A stretch of 64,000 bases of DNA from WVZH01 sp034430425 (GTDB lineage: Bacteria; Chloroflexota; Anaerolineae; Anaerolineales; E44-bin32). The translations under genes and the position numbers were made by a program. The DNA lies in assembly GCA_034430425.1 (NCBI GenBank), contig DAOUEK010000109.1, forward strand, positions 21,217 to 85,216. Reading direction: 5' to 3'. A model generated the notes under the pieces. It made no database searches. It saw only the letters and a program-made list of their open reading frames with translations, and was not told the origin of the DNA. The first letter of the stretch is position 1; each line of letters opens with the position of its first letter. Below, in pieces: positions 55,889 through 64,000 of the stretch.

Positions 55889-57322
55889 TCAGTAGGCTCT
55901 GGCAAACAGCGCTCGCTGCTTGGCCTTTGCCCCACAGCGGATACATACACCCTCGCCACCCTCCTGCTCCAATGGAATACAACGGGAAGTTGATTTTGTA
56001 TCCTCTTTGATCGCAGCTTCACAATCCCCGTCGCAGCACCACCATACGTCCGCCCAGCCACTTTTCACAACTTCCTTGAAATCCTCGTAGTCGTCTACGC
56101 GGTGGGTATTATCCTGCATGAACGTCTTCGCCCGCTCGAAAATGGATTGCTGGACGTCATCCAATAAATCCGCAACGGCTTGAGCGAGATTCTCCTGTGG
56201 CACGATTTGTTTTCCCGCTTTTCCCGGCCGATCCCGCCGCGCCAACGCAACCGTTCCCTTTTCGACGTCTTTTGGACCGATCTCGACACGCACCGGCACG
56301 CCCCGCAGTTCCCAATCGTGGAATTTAAAACCGGGCGTCACCCCTTCACGATCGTCCAGCTTCACCCGGAATTCCCCCAACTGCCCCTGGATAAATTCGA
56401 TTCGCTCCAACACACTGCTGCGCTGCTCCTCATCCTTGAAGATCGGTACGATCACAACTTGATACGGCGCCAGACGCGGCGGCAGGACCAGACCCTGATC
56501 GTCGCCGTGCACCATGATGATGGCACCGATAAAGCGCGTGGAGAGGCCCCAGGACGTCGTCCAACAGTATTGCAGGTTGTTATCCTGATCGAGGTAGCGG
56601 ATTTCAAAGGCGCGCGCGAAATTATCGCCCAAGTTGTGCGATGTACCTGCTTGCAGCGCCCGTGTGTCGCCCATCATCGCTTCAATGCTGTAGGAGTGAC
56701 GCGCACCAGCGAATTTTTCGCTCTCGCTTTTCCTTCCCTTCACTACGGGAACTGCAGCCTCATTTTCGGCAAAGTCGGCATACACATCCAGCATTCGCAG
56801 TGTCTCTTCTTCGGCTTCTTCCGCCGTAGCATGCGCGGTATGCCCCTCCTGCCAATAGAATTCGGTGGTCCGTAAAAACAATTTCGTGCGCAATTCCCAG
56901 CGGACAACGCTGTTCCACACATTGATCAAAACAGGTAAATCCCGGTACGACTTGATCCACTTGGCATACATGTGCCCGATAATCGTCTCTGACGTGGGAC
57001 GAACGATGAGTGGTTCCTCCAACTCTTCGCCGCCGGCAATCGTAACTACAGCCAATTCCGGTGAAAAACCTTCTACATGATCACGCTCCCGCTCGAGAAA
57101 GCTTTGTGGAATGAGAAGCGGAAATGCAGCGTTTACATGGCCTGTGGCTTTGAAGCGTGAATCAAGAGCCGCGGTAATGTTTTCCCATAACGTCCAGCCA
57201 TAGGGACGCACGACCATACACCCGCGTACAGGTGCATAATCCGCCAATTCCGCCTGCAAAACCAGTCGGTTGTACCACTCAGCAAAATTTTCAGAACGGG
57301 AAGGTAATTGATCTTTTGCCAT
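55889..57322 (-). CDS. proS: prolyl-tRNA synthetase, archaeal/eukaryote type
   Basis: A 477-residue class II synthetase charging tRNA-Pro. Motif 2 and 3 regions are seen in VVRWELRTKLFLRTTEFYWQEG and GLSTRFIGAIIMVHGDDQGL, followed by the anticodon-binding domain (LAPYQVVIVPIF). The C-terminal zinc-binding-like tail (CDGDCEAAIKEDTKSTSRCI, CIRCGAKAK) and final Tyr mark the type 3 group without the editing insert. The ATG follows AGAGG. Monocistronic or with the HEAT gene downstream. Confidence 0.95.
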   Translation of the reverse strand: MAKDQLPSRSENFAEWYNRLVLQAELADYAPVRGCMVVRPYGWTLWENITAALDSRFKATGHVNAAFPLLIPQSFLERERDHVEGFSPELAVVTIAGGEELEEPLIVRPTSETIIGHMYAKWIKSYRDLPVLINVWNSVVRWELRTKLFLRTTEFYWQEGHTAHATAEEAEEETLRMLDVYADFAENEAAVPVVKGRKSESEKFAGARHSYSIEAMMGDTRALQAGTSHNLGDNFARAFEIRYLDQDNNLQYCWTTSWGLSTRFIGAIIMVHGDDQGLVLPPRLAPYQVVIVPIFKDEEQRSSVLERIEFIQGQLGEFRVKLDDREGVTPGFKFHDWELRGVPVRVEIGPKDVEKGTVALARRDRPGKAGKQIVPQENLAQAVADLLDDVQQSIFERAKTFMQDNTHRVDDYEDFKEVVKSGWADVWWCCDGDCEAAIKEDTKSTSRCIPLEQEGGEGVCIRCGAKAKQRALFARAY

Positions 57323-57386
57323 AATATGCCTCTCGGATAGTTTTCGAACTCATTCCGCTATTTTGAAATTCTCCATCATCTACAAA

Positions 57387-58487
57387 TCATGCATCGTTCA
57401 ATCTTCGCCCAATCGCCTCCGCGACAGGATGCAGCCAGACTTCATCGAGCTGCTCTGCGCGTGCTTCGAGTAACGCTTCGGGAGAAGCAGCCAGCAGGTC
57501 TACCCATTCCTGAAGGAACCGCCACATCAAGGCATGATCCCACAAAACTGCCCAATCTTCATCGCTCCAACAGACACCGCACTGCTTCTGCATGCCCTGG
57601 CGATACCAATTGATTATTTCCTCCTGATCCGTCGGCAGCGGATCAAACCACCAAACACTCTTATTCACAAACGAAAGCAGATCCATGATTCCTGCCCCCA
57701 CCGAAGCCATCTGCCAATCGTAAACGATTTGACGATCGCCTTCCAGCACAGCGATGTTCCCGGGCCAGTAGTCGCCGTGCAAAAGTGTGGCCGGTTCTTG
57801 ACGCAGCGGAGAAACGACACGTTCGGCGTTTTTGGTTAGCGCCCTTAATAACTGCATCCGCTCCTGCATACCGACCAGAAGTTCGGGCTCGCTCTGCTGG
57901 AGTGCGCGGTCTATGGCTTTATCCGCCGCAGCCACATGGACCTCAAAATCCGCGGATAGCGGTCGGCCCAACCAGGGGAAAACATCAAAATCGCTTCCCA
58001 ATCCCCAAAAACGATCGTGTAATTCAACCAGCGCTTCGATTGCCCTGCGATAATCCGCATTGCGCCAGGCTTCCGGTTCCCTTTCCGATTCAAAGGTCTG
58101 CATAAGCAGCCAATCCCCAACCGGGGAGGCAGCGATCACAAGTGGGACTTCGATCGGCAGGTGATCGGCCAGGGATTGATAGACTCCCACCTCTCTACGT
58201 CCTGCCCCGGCCAAACCGGTCCGCGTGGTGCCGTGCGGTTCCTTTACCACAAGGTAGCAGGTTTGCGTTTCATCCCCAAGAAGGTATTCCACCTCCATGG
58301 CGCGCAAGATCCCAATGGCTGGCCTGCGCGACGGCATCGCCAACGGTTTAACGCCTTGGACCCCCACAGAAGTATCTTGCAGCATGCGGCGTATCCCCGC
58401 GGTTAGATCGGCGAGGCTGAACGGCCACTCCCATTCGTAATTAATCGATTCCCCTCGAGACCCTTCTCGATTCAATGCGTCAATCAA
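57387..58487 (-). CDS. aminoglycoside phosphotransferase-like kinase
   Basis: A 366-residue APH/choline kinase-like protein. The catalytic loop LLHGDYWPGNIAV and the metal-binding IVYDWQMASVGAG (DFG equivalent) are clear in the C-terminal lobe (about 235-275). The N-terminal lobe has a beta-rich nucleotide-binding part. The natural substrate is not known; such enzymes often act on sugars, amines or coenzymes. 64 bases upstream of proS. Start codon uncertain. Confidence 0.75.
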   Translation of the reverse strand: MIDALNREGSRGESINYEWEWPFSLADLTAGIRRMLQDTSVGVQGVKPLAMPSRRPAIGILRAMEVEYLLGDETQTCYLVVKEPHGTTRTGLAGAGRREVGVYQSLADHLPIEVPLVIAASPVGDWLLMQTFESEREPEAWRNADYRRAIEALVELHDRFWGLGSDFDVFPWLGRPLSADFEVHVAAADKAIDRALQQSEPELLVGMQERMQLLRALTKNAERVVSPLRQEPATLLHGDYWPGNIAVLEGDRQIVYDWQMASVGAGIMDLLSFVNKSVWWFDPLPTDQEEIINWYRQGMQKQCGVCWSDEDWAVLWDHALMWRFLQEWVDLLAASPEALLEARAEQLDEVWLHPVAEAIGRRLNDA

Positions 58488-58535
58488 ATCCTTCTATGTT
58501 CATCCAGCGATTGGTTAATCGCTGGAATCCGATGC

Positions 58536-59150
58536 TTAACTACAATCTTGAAGTATATCTACCTTCCGAACGGGAAACACATTGAAGATACGGCAGCCGC
58601 AATACTCCGTTTCCGACACTTCGATATTTTGCATAATGTGCGTGTGGCCATGCAGCATGACACTCGGCCGGAACCAACGAATCACGTTCAAGAAAATGCG
58701 AAATCCTGTGTGGGCCACATCTTCCGCATCGTGGATTCCCCACGCCGGCGAATGCGTGATAAATAGATCCATAGCTTTGCCACAGCGGATGCGGTTATAG
58801 AGCAATCGCGGCATCAGTCTTACCACCCGCTTCCTCATTTCATATTCCGTATATTGATGTCTGCCCCGGCTTTTATATCGCTGGCTCCCGCCCAAACCCA
58901 TAATCCAACAACCATTGATTTCGATTACGCGCCCATCGATATCGATGCCACCCGGAACATTGTAACTATCAGGATCATGATTGCCCGGAACGTATACCAA
59001 TGGTGCTGGAAGCAACGTGACGACATATTCCAGATAGTCAGCCGACAGATCACCACAGCCAACGATTAAATCGACATCTTTAAAGTGCTGCGTGATCGTT
59101 GGACTGTGTATATGGGAAACAACCTTATCACTCAGCGCCAGGATATGCAT
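58536..59150 (-). CDS. calcineurin-like metallophosphoesterase
   Basis: A 204-residue phosphoesterase. Metal-ligand motifs: LSDKV (Asp7), GCGDLSADY, GNHDPDS and HGHTH near residue 165. The family typically cleaves phosphodiesters; the substrate is unknown. The first motif, with SDKV, departs from the usual D-x-H, so one metal ligand may differ. It is between a possible small Cys-rich gene and the phosphotransferase. Confidence 0.82.
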   Translation of the reverse strand: MHILALSDKVVSHIHSPTITQHFKDVDLIVGCGDLSADYLEYVVTLLPAPLVYVPGNHDPDSYNVPGGIDIDGRVIEINGCWIMGLGGSQRYKSRGRHQYTEYEMRKRVVRLMPRLLYNRIRCGKAMDLFITHSPAWGIHDAEDVAHTGFRIFLNVIRWFRPSVMLHGHTHIMQNIEVSETEYCGCRIFNVFPVRKVDILQDCS

Positions 59151-59155
59151 AGCTG

Positions 59156-59386
59156 CTAATCACGACCTCTCTCGATATGGACAGCCAAAACCATCGTTGC
59201 TCCATATCGACAAGATTTTTTCTTGCACGCTGCACAATACACGTCTTTATCTCCGCACACTCGAAGTCCGAAGTAAATAACCCTGGTCAATCCAGGATCG
59301 TTTACGATCAGGCAGCTCATACAGTGCTGCATCGAGATAAATGAAAAGCGGCTTCCCTGCGATTTGGAAAGCCGAACTTCATTCAT
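59156..59386 (-). CDS. possible small Cys-rich protein (76 aa)
   Basis: A 76-residue frame with Cys pairs CMSC near residue 22 and CAAC near 51, plus C-x-x-x-x-C in the tail, suggesting a metal-binding ribbon. It ends 5 bases before the phosphoesterase start. No ribosome site is visible at any Met, so it may be a chance frame. No family recognised. The remainder of 59387-59545 shows nothing clear. Confidence 0.3.
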   Translation of the reverse strand: MNEVRLSKSQGSRFSFISMQHCMSCLIVNDPGLTRVIYFGLRVCGDKDVYCAACKKKSCRYGATMVLAVHIERGRD

Positions 59387-59545
59387 GATGCCCGTGTTGC
59401 TTTTACCAGACCGAGACCTCCCGGTTACCGATCTTCCGCAGGGAATGGGACATCAACAAAGAACATACAGGAATTATAAATTATGCACCGGGGGAAGTCA
59501 AAAACCCGCCTTCAGTGCAATCCTAATCCCTGGCCGATGCAAGCA

Positions 59546-60772
59546 TTAATTGGCAAATGTCTCCAACCTTGCGGCTGCCTGGATATCTTCCAGGCGATCT
59601 AACTGTTCCCAGGGCAATTCGATATCGTCGCGCCCGAAATGGCCGTAGGCTGCAGTCTGTTGAAATATCGGTTTGCGTAAATTCAGATCGCGAATGATGG
59701 CGCCCGGACGTAAATCGAAGTGAGATTCAATCAACTGGATGATCTCATCATCGGATACCCGACCTGTGCCAAAAGTCTCCACGTTTACCGAAAGCGGATG
59801 CGCCACACCGATTGCGTAAGCCAATTGTATTTCGCAGCGCTCAGCCAGCCCGGCTGCGACAACGTGCTTTGCCACCCAGCGGGAGGCATATGCGCCGGAA
59901 CGATCGACCTTCGTTGCATCTTTCCCGCTGAAAGCCCCTCCGCCATGGCGGCCCATACCGCCGTATGTATCGACGATGATTTTCCTTCCTGTCAGACCGG
60001 AATCCCCCAATGGACCTCCTGTAACGAAGCGGCCGGTCGGATTGACATAGATCTTCATCTCGTCATCTACCAACGACTTCGGCAAGACCGGCATAATGAC
60101 TTCCTCGATCACTCCCTGTCGAATTTCCTCGGCACTCACATCTGGCGCGTGCTGCGTACTGATCAGTACCGTATCGATTCGTTTGGGACGGCCGTGACAA
60201 TACTCCACTGTCACCTGCGATTTTCCATCCGGCCGGACCCAGGAAAGAATGTTGGCTTTACGCACCTCCGCCAGGCGTCGTGTCAATCTATGCGCCAGGT
60301 CAATCGCAAGCGGCATGTACGTCTCTGTTTCGTTGCAGGCATAGCCAAACATCATGCCTTGATCCCCGGCACCAATGGTCTCCACCTCTTCATCCGTGAC
60401 ATCTCCAGCTCGGGATTCCAGAGCCTGATCTACGCCTTGAGCGATATCGCCACTCTGTTTTGCAATCGCAACCTGTACGCCGCAGGTATTTCCATCGAAC
60501 CCCTTGGCGCTGTCATCATATCCGATGTCGGTTATCACTTTGCGGGCCAATTCATCGTAGTTAACCAGTGCATCTGTGGTTATCTCACCCATGAGGACGA
60601 TAAAACCCGTTTTCGTTGCCACCTCGCAAGCCACACGGGAATACGGATCCTGCGCCAGGCAGGCATCGAGAATGGCGTCGGAAATCTGGTCGCACATCTT
60701 ATCCGGATGACCTTCAGTGACAGACTCCGAGGTAAAGAACAAACGATTCGAATTCATGAAAGTGGTACTCAT
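59546..60772 (-). CDS. metK: S-adenosylmethionine synthetase
   Basis: A 408-residue enzyme making SAM from methionine and ATP. Landmarks are FTSESVTEGHPDKMCDQISDAIL, TTDALVNYDEL, GAGDQGMMFGYA and GGGAFSGKDATKVDRSGAY. The ATG at 60772 follows GGAGG by about 9 bases; a longer frame to 60808 runs into the leader. Under control of the SAM-I riboswitch described below. Confidence 0.97.
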   Translation of the reverse strand: MSTTFMNSNRLFFTSESVTEGHPDKMCDQISDAILDACLAQDPYSRVACEVATKTGFIVLMGEITTDALVNYDELARKVITDIGYDDSAKGFDGNTCGVQVAIAKQSGDIAQGVDQALESRAGDVTDEEVETIGAGDQGMMFGYACNETETYMPLAIDLAHRLTRRLAEVRKANILSWVRPDGKSQVTVEYCHGRPKRIDTVLISTQHAPDVSAEEIRQGVIEEVIMPVLPKSLVDDEMKIYVNPTGRFVTGGPLGDSGLTGRKIIVDTYGGMGRHGGGAFSGKDATKVDRSGAYASRWVAKHVVAAGLAERCEIQLAYAIGVAHPLSVNVETFGTGRVSDDEIIQLIESHFDLRPGAIIRDLNLRKPIFQQTAAYGHFGRDDIELPWEQLDRLEDIQAAARLETFAN

Positions 60773-60785
60773 TCCAACTACCTCC

Positions 60786-60819
60786 AAAAAGAAATTGCCC
60801 CTTCGCAATGAGAAGGGGC
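60786..60819 (-). terminator. riboswitch-controlled terminator upstream of metK
   Basis: On the minus strand, GCCCCTTC / GAAGGGGC with a 7-base loop (60797-60819) is followed by AATTTCTTTTT. The left arm can instead pair with the 3' strand of riboswitch stem P1 (7 pairs), so it fits a SAM-dependent terminator. Confidence 0.9.
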
Positions 60820-60840
60820 ATATTCATCAAGGTGAGCCAC

Positions 60841-60953
60841 CTCTCATCTCTCAGACACTCTGTCTGGCGGAATTTGCACCACACCTGCGCAACAACAACA
60901 GGCAGGTTGCCGAGGTTTCACAGGGCCGTTCCCTCCACCTCTCTGGATAAGAG
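60841..60953 (-). promoter_or_regulatory. SAM-I riboswitch (S-box)
   Basis: The leader RNA reads CTCTTATCCAGAG, then GGAGGGAACGGCCCTGTGAA, CCTCGGCAACC, GGTGCAAATTCC, and closes with GATGAGAG pairing to the opening CTCTTATC (P1). These are the conserved SAM-I core elements. It lies between the promoter and metK, so SAM excess should stop metK transcription through the downstream terminator. Confidence 0.95.
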
Positions 60954-60983
60954 TGCGATTGGGGCTATTTAGTTGGTCGAAAG

Positions 60984-61013
60984 ACTATACCACACACCTT
61001 GAAAAGGTGTCAA
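60984..61013 (-). promoter_or_regulatory. metK promoter with a palindromic spacer
   Basis: On the minus strand TTGACA (61008-61013) and TATAGT (60984-60989) are separated by 18 bases, a strong sigma-70-type promoter. Within and next to the spacer, ACACCTT-GAA-AAGGTGT (plus strand 60994-61010) is a perfect 7-bp inverted repeat that could be an operator. Confidence 0.8.
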
Positions 61014-61064
61014 TTTCGAGCGTTTTCCGATCGATTTTGACTGCGGCCAATATTTTCTCCTCGA

Positions 61065-61382
61065 TTACTTCTTGGAATCATCTCCACGAACTCGGCCGAT
61101 TCCCCAAAGCACGATCGCCATGCCAACACCGAGTCCAAATCCGCCCAATGTGCCCGGACTATCAAGCCAATAGGCAAGAAGCACGAAGACAGCGAATACG
61201 CCCAAAGCTGCGGCCACGGCGAATTGCCAGGCCTTACCCTTAACTGCCTGGATGGCCAACCAACCAGCACCAAGGCCAAAAGCCAGAGCACCGAAAGGAC
61301 GGAGCATCAGACCGAGTATCTCCATGAGTTCATAAACATCCATCGTAATCTCCATCAAGCCTGATAAGATCATCGCGTACAT
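61065..61382 (-). CDS. small membrane protein, unknown function
   Basis: A 105-residue protein with three hydrophobic segments (about 22-45, 52-70 and 78-95). The ATG at 61382 has GGAGG about 8 bases upstream. It is upstream of metK and its own stop lies near the metK promoter. No family or motif is recognised. Confidence 0.6.
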   Translation of the reverse strand: MYAMILSGLMEITMDVYELMEILGLMLRPFGALAFGLGAGWLAIQAVKGKAWQFAVAAALGVFAVFVLLAYWLDSPGTLGGFGLGVGMAIVLWGIGRVRGDDSKK

Positions 61383-61773
61383 TGTATATCCTCCATTTTC
61401 TTAGATCTTTGGGATCTCCCCGAACGATCCGATTGCATTAAGTATGGCACAGATTTTGCATTTGGACGTATTTGGATGAGGCAATTTCATGAAATATACA
61501 ATCCGGGCCACACATCGTGCTCAGTACTCCGACGTCGATGGAGGTGTAAATGTTCCCTTCATGTTGTCGAAACGAACGAATGACAGCTCGTTATGGAGCC
61601 AAACCGGAAACAAAACAACCGGTTATAATGGCCTGCCATGACCGATGGGCTCTTGACAGAACATGTGTTTTCTCGATCATTATGGATGTAGCAGGAGGCG
61701 GATCGTACGTTCCCTTAGGCTCGGTATCATTCTGGTAAGATTCCGACACGCAGCGGAGTAAATATACGTCGTC
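61383..61773. other. intergenic region upstream of the SpoIID-LamG-SLH gene
   Basis: About 390 bases between divergent genes. A TTGACA at 61653-61658 with CATTAT 19 bases later is a weak promoter candidate for the plus-strand gene. A 62-codon frame at 61550 has no ribosome site or protein-like composition and is not called. Nothing else was seen. Confidence 0.35.
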
Positions 61774-64000
61774 ATGGATAGAATGTCGCCAACGAAACCG
61801 AAAAGGCTTACGCTACGCATCGAACCACGCATCGGCCTGGCCGTTGTGCTCGTGATCGCGGCGGCAGCAATGTGCTTCACGCTCGACGCTGCGATTGCAC
61901 AGAGCGGCAGCGGCGCAAATGTGCGCGGCACGGTTGTTGATGCTGAAACCGGTTCTCCCATCGCCTTCGCACAAGTTACTGACCTGTCCCTTGGGTTGAC
62001 GACCCAGACAGACCACGCCGGCCGATTCTCTTTCAATAACATCGATCTTGATGAATCGTCTCTACCTACAACGATCTCCATCAGCGCGGCTGGCTACGGG
62101 GATTGGACGATCCAAAACGTACGTTTGATTGTCAACGACACGTTGCTCCTCAACGTCGAATTAAGCGAAGAACCACAAATCATTGTTGTACCGCAAGTGC
62201 CTGTAGATCGATCTGACATCATTGAAAGCGCACAAGGAGCTCGGCAGGACATGGCCCCCGCCTTAGCCCCAACCTGGGATCCACTGCCCACAACGATCCG
62301 GGTGCGTGTAACGGGCTATGCGTACTGCGATCTCTCACGACCTTACACAGTTGAAACGATCGATTTCAAGGACTACGTCAAACACGTACTTCCCAACGAA
62401 TGGTCTCCCTCCTGGCACATGGAATCCCTGCGCGCCGGCGCCATGGCGGCCAAGATGTACGCCTGGTCGTATATCGCCGTGGGTGGCAAGTGGCCCGACG
62501 CCGACGTATACGACAGCACCTGCGACCAGGTCTACAACCCGAATTACGAGTACGCCAGTACCAATCAAGCCGTGGATGACACCTGGGACTGGCAGTTAAA
62601 ACGCGGCGAGTACCTTTTCCGAACCTTTTACCGGGCTTATCTCAGCCAATGCCCATCAGCAATCGATGGTGAATGCATGGGCCAGTACGAATCTCGGGAC
62701 CTTGCGGAAGCAGGTCAACCCTGGGACAAAATCCTGCTCAGCTTTTATGAAATCGGCGATCTCCAACTCCTGCTGCCGGTCGAGGGCGGCTACTCCATGC
62801 GCTTCTACAGCAGGCCTGACGACGATCTTTTGGAACTACCCGCCGACGACGACGGCGATCGCCTGAAACTCCTCGTCGACGATCCGACCAACAGCGATCC
62901 CGGACCCCCGGCCGATGTCGGGGATACAGACTTCACCATCGAGTGGTGGCTGAAAGCGCGGCCAGGCGACAACGCCGCTGAAGCACCACAAGAACCACTG
63001 AAATACGAGGAGTGGGTGCTCGGCAACATCATCCTCGACCGCAGCGTGTTCTTCGACGATGGGATTGGCGAGTATGGGGTATCACTAATGGGAGGTAGAG
63101 TCGCCTTCGGAACAAGGAACGGCATCCCTTACGAAAGTTTCAGTATCCTCGGCGACATCGTCGTGACCGACGGCGCCTGGCACCACGTAGCCGTGACACG
63201 GACTATGGATGGCTGGATGCAGATCTTCGTCGACGGCCAATTGGATGTCGACGGAGAAGGGTTTGGCGGCGACATCAGCTACACAGACGATCACATCCCC
63301 TATCACCTCAACGATCCCTATCTGGTCATCGGCGCCGAAAAATTCGATCAAGCTACGCGGTTGGACTTCGATGGTTGGTTGGATGAAATGCGCTTTTCAT
63401 CCACCATCCGCTACACCGACAATTTCACCCCACCGGATGCACCCTACACGCCGGACGCAGATACGGTCCTCATCTATCACTTCGATGAAGGCTTCGGGTA
63501 CGACATTCACGACTTTTCAGAACACCCCGATGGGCCCAGCGATGCACTGCGCTATCTCGGCGATTTGCCGGCCGGACCGCAGTGGTCGATCGATTCGCCG
63601 CCTGCCTGGTACGTACCACCGCCCACACCAACGCCTACGCCTACATCCACAGCGACACCGACAATCGCCGGTTCAACCACCGCTACGGCGACACCGACAA
63701 TCGCCGGTTCAACCACCGCTACGGCGACATCGACGGCGACTTCGACGGCTACAGCAACTGCAACTTCAACTTCAACTTCGACCGCAACGACCACTGCAAC
63801 GGCTACTGCGACCCCGAACGCAAGCGCGACAAATACCGCCACATCGACCGATACGCCCACAGCCACAACTACAGCAACACCAACCAACACGCCTATGGCC
63901 ACCCCGACATCCATCTTCGAGGATGTCCCCAGCGACCATTGGGCTTTCGACTACATCAACGCCCTTTACAACGCCGGATACGTGGCAGGCTGCTCCGCCG
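61774..64000 (+). CDS. secreted SpoIID-LamG-SLH protein (partial, runs off the window)
   Basis: At least 742 residues, open at the window end. A signal peptide (about 15-45, cleavage after AIA likely) is followed by a carboxypeptidase-regulatory-like beta domain (about 50-130), a SpoIID/LytB domain (about 190-290: DFKDYVKHVLPNEW with the catalytic Glu at about 209, then YDSTCDQVYNP), a LamG-type domain (about 380-575), a Thr/Ser/Ala/Pro-rich linker (about 615-705) and the start of an SLH domain (FEDVPSDHWAFDYINALYNAGYVAGC). This predicts a wall-anchored peptidoglycan lytic protein. The ATG at 61774 has no strong ribosome site; an internal ATG three codons later is an alternative. Downstream domains are unseen. 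Confidence 0.85.
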   Translation, partial: MDRMSPTKPKRLTLRIEPRIGLAVVLVIAAAAMCFTLDAAIAQSGSGANVRGTVVDAETGSPIAFAQVTDLSLGLTTQTDHAGRFSFNNIDLDESSLPTTISISAAGYGDWTIQNVRLIVNDTLLLNVELSEEPQIIVVPQVPVDRSDIIESAQGARQDMAPALAPTWDPLPTTIRVRVTGYAYCDLSRPYTVETIDFKDYVKHVLPNEWSPSWHMESLRAGAMAAKMYAWSYIAVGGKWPDADVYDSTCDQVYNPNYEYASTNQAVDDTWDWQLKRGEYLFRTFYRAYLSQCPSAIDGECMGQYESRDLAEAGQPWDKILLSFYEIGDLQLLLPVEGGYSMRFYSRPDDDLLELPADDDGDRLKLLVDDPTNSDPGPPADVGDTDFTIEWWLKARPGDNAAEAPQEPLKYEEWVLGNIILDRSVFFDDGIGEYGVSLMGGRVAFGTRNGIPYESFSILGDIVVTDGAWHHVAVTRTMDGWMQIFVDGQLDVDGEGFGGDISYTDDHIPYHLNDPYLVIGAEKFDQATRLDFDGWLDEMRFSSTIRYTDNFTPPDAPYTPDADTVLIYHFDEGFGYDIHDFSEHPDGPSDALRYLGDLPAGPQWSIDSPPAWYVPPPTPTPTPTSTATPTIAGSTTATATPTIAGSTTATATSTATSTATATATSTSTSTATTTATATATPNASATNTATSTDTPTATTTATPTNTPMATPTSIFEDVPSDHWAFDYINALYNAGYVAGCSA
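63652..63723 (+). repeat. two tandem 36-bp units inside the Thr-rich linker
   Basis: Two identical 36-base units (63652-63687 and 63688-63723, each starting GCGACACCGACAATCGCCGG) encode a repeated ATPTIAGSTTAT-type segment of the SLH protein linker. The exact identity suggests recent slippage or unequal crossing-over; length may vary among strains. Confidence 0.9.

Noticed and set aside
59720..60811. Plus-strand frame of 363 codons
   Set aside because: Antisense to metK with shadow-like composition.
61550..61738. 62-codon plus-strand frame before the SLH gene
   Set aside because: No ribosome site and no protein-like pattern.
63552..63914. Minus-strand Val/Ala repeat frame
   Set aside because: Low-complexity complement of the Thr-rich linker.
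1..64000. CRISPR arrays, insertion sequences, prophage or integrase genes
   Set aside because: None found; no regular spacer-repeat pattern, transposase motif or terminal inverted repeats were seen.

Overview
The window looks like part of the chromosome of a Chloroflexota bacterium, most likely class Anaerolineae. This is inferred from gene content, not from a marker tree. The clues are Thr/Pro-rich 'TPTPT' linkers in secreted proteins, an archaeal/eukaryote-type prolyl-tRNA synthetase, a CIRCE-controlled hrcA-grpE-dnaK-dnaJ operon, a stand-alone B12-binding mutase subunit next to meaB, paired AI-2E-family permeases, SpoIID-type and SLH domains, and a b6-type quinol oxidation operon. No rRNA, tRNA, CRISPR array, transposase or phage gene was seen. 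The DNA is moderately GC-rich and gene-dense.

Layout. 1-9.1 kb: two small membrane proteins, a ZU5-like lipoprotein, and three large exported proteins (Ig/SH3/FN3 lipoprotein, Ig/CARDB membrane-anchored protein, caspase-like lipoprotein). 9.2-23.4 kb: an acetyltransferase, a ClC chloride protein with CBS domains, a membrane protein, a two-gene ABC exporter, an L,D-transpeptidase, a response regulator-PAS-GGDEF protein and a large FAD/Fe-S oxidase. 23.5-29.7 kb: a PhoB/PhoR-like two-component pair, a SIMPL protein, an AIM24 protein, a probable frameshifted lipoprotein remnant and an MFS transporter. 29.9-33.7 kb: a respiratory operon of b6-type cytochrome b carrying an extra c-type heme motif, subunit IV, Rieske protein and a membrane-bound HdrD/DsrK-like Fe-S protein. 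33.7-39.3 kb (minus strand): radical SAM/SPASM protein, membrane proteins, prs, an acetyltransferase, meaB and a B12-binding subunit.

39.7-46.3 kb: thioredoxin diverges from the heat-shock operon hrcA-grpE-dnaK-dnaJ-prmA, which has a clear promoter and a perfect CIRCE operator. 46.3-55 kb (minus strand): infA, rpsU, a four-domain S1 protein, a phosphoribosyltransferase, two small unknown proteins, two AI-2E permeases, pnp and rpsO, a translation and RNA-turnover block. 55-61.4 kb: an AlkD/HEAT-like protein, proS, a kinase-like phosphotransferase, a phosphoesterase, metK behind a SAM-I riboswitch, and a small membrane protein. 61.8-64 kb: a large secreted SpoIID-LamG-SLH protein that runs off the window.

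The best candidate for an undescribed system is the 29.9-33.7 kb operon. It combines b6f-like quinol oxidation, an N-terminal CXXCH heme site fused to cytochrome b, and an Hdr-like module with two complete CCG cluster motifs that is translationally coupled to the Rieske gene. All functional statements rest on motif recognition by eye; no database search was run.
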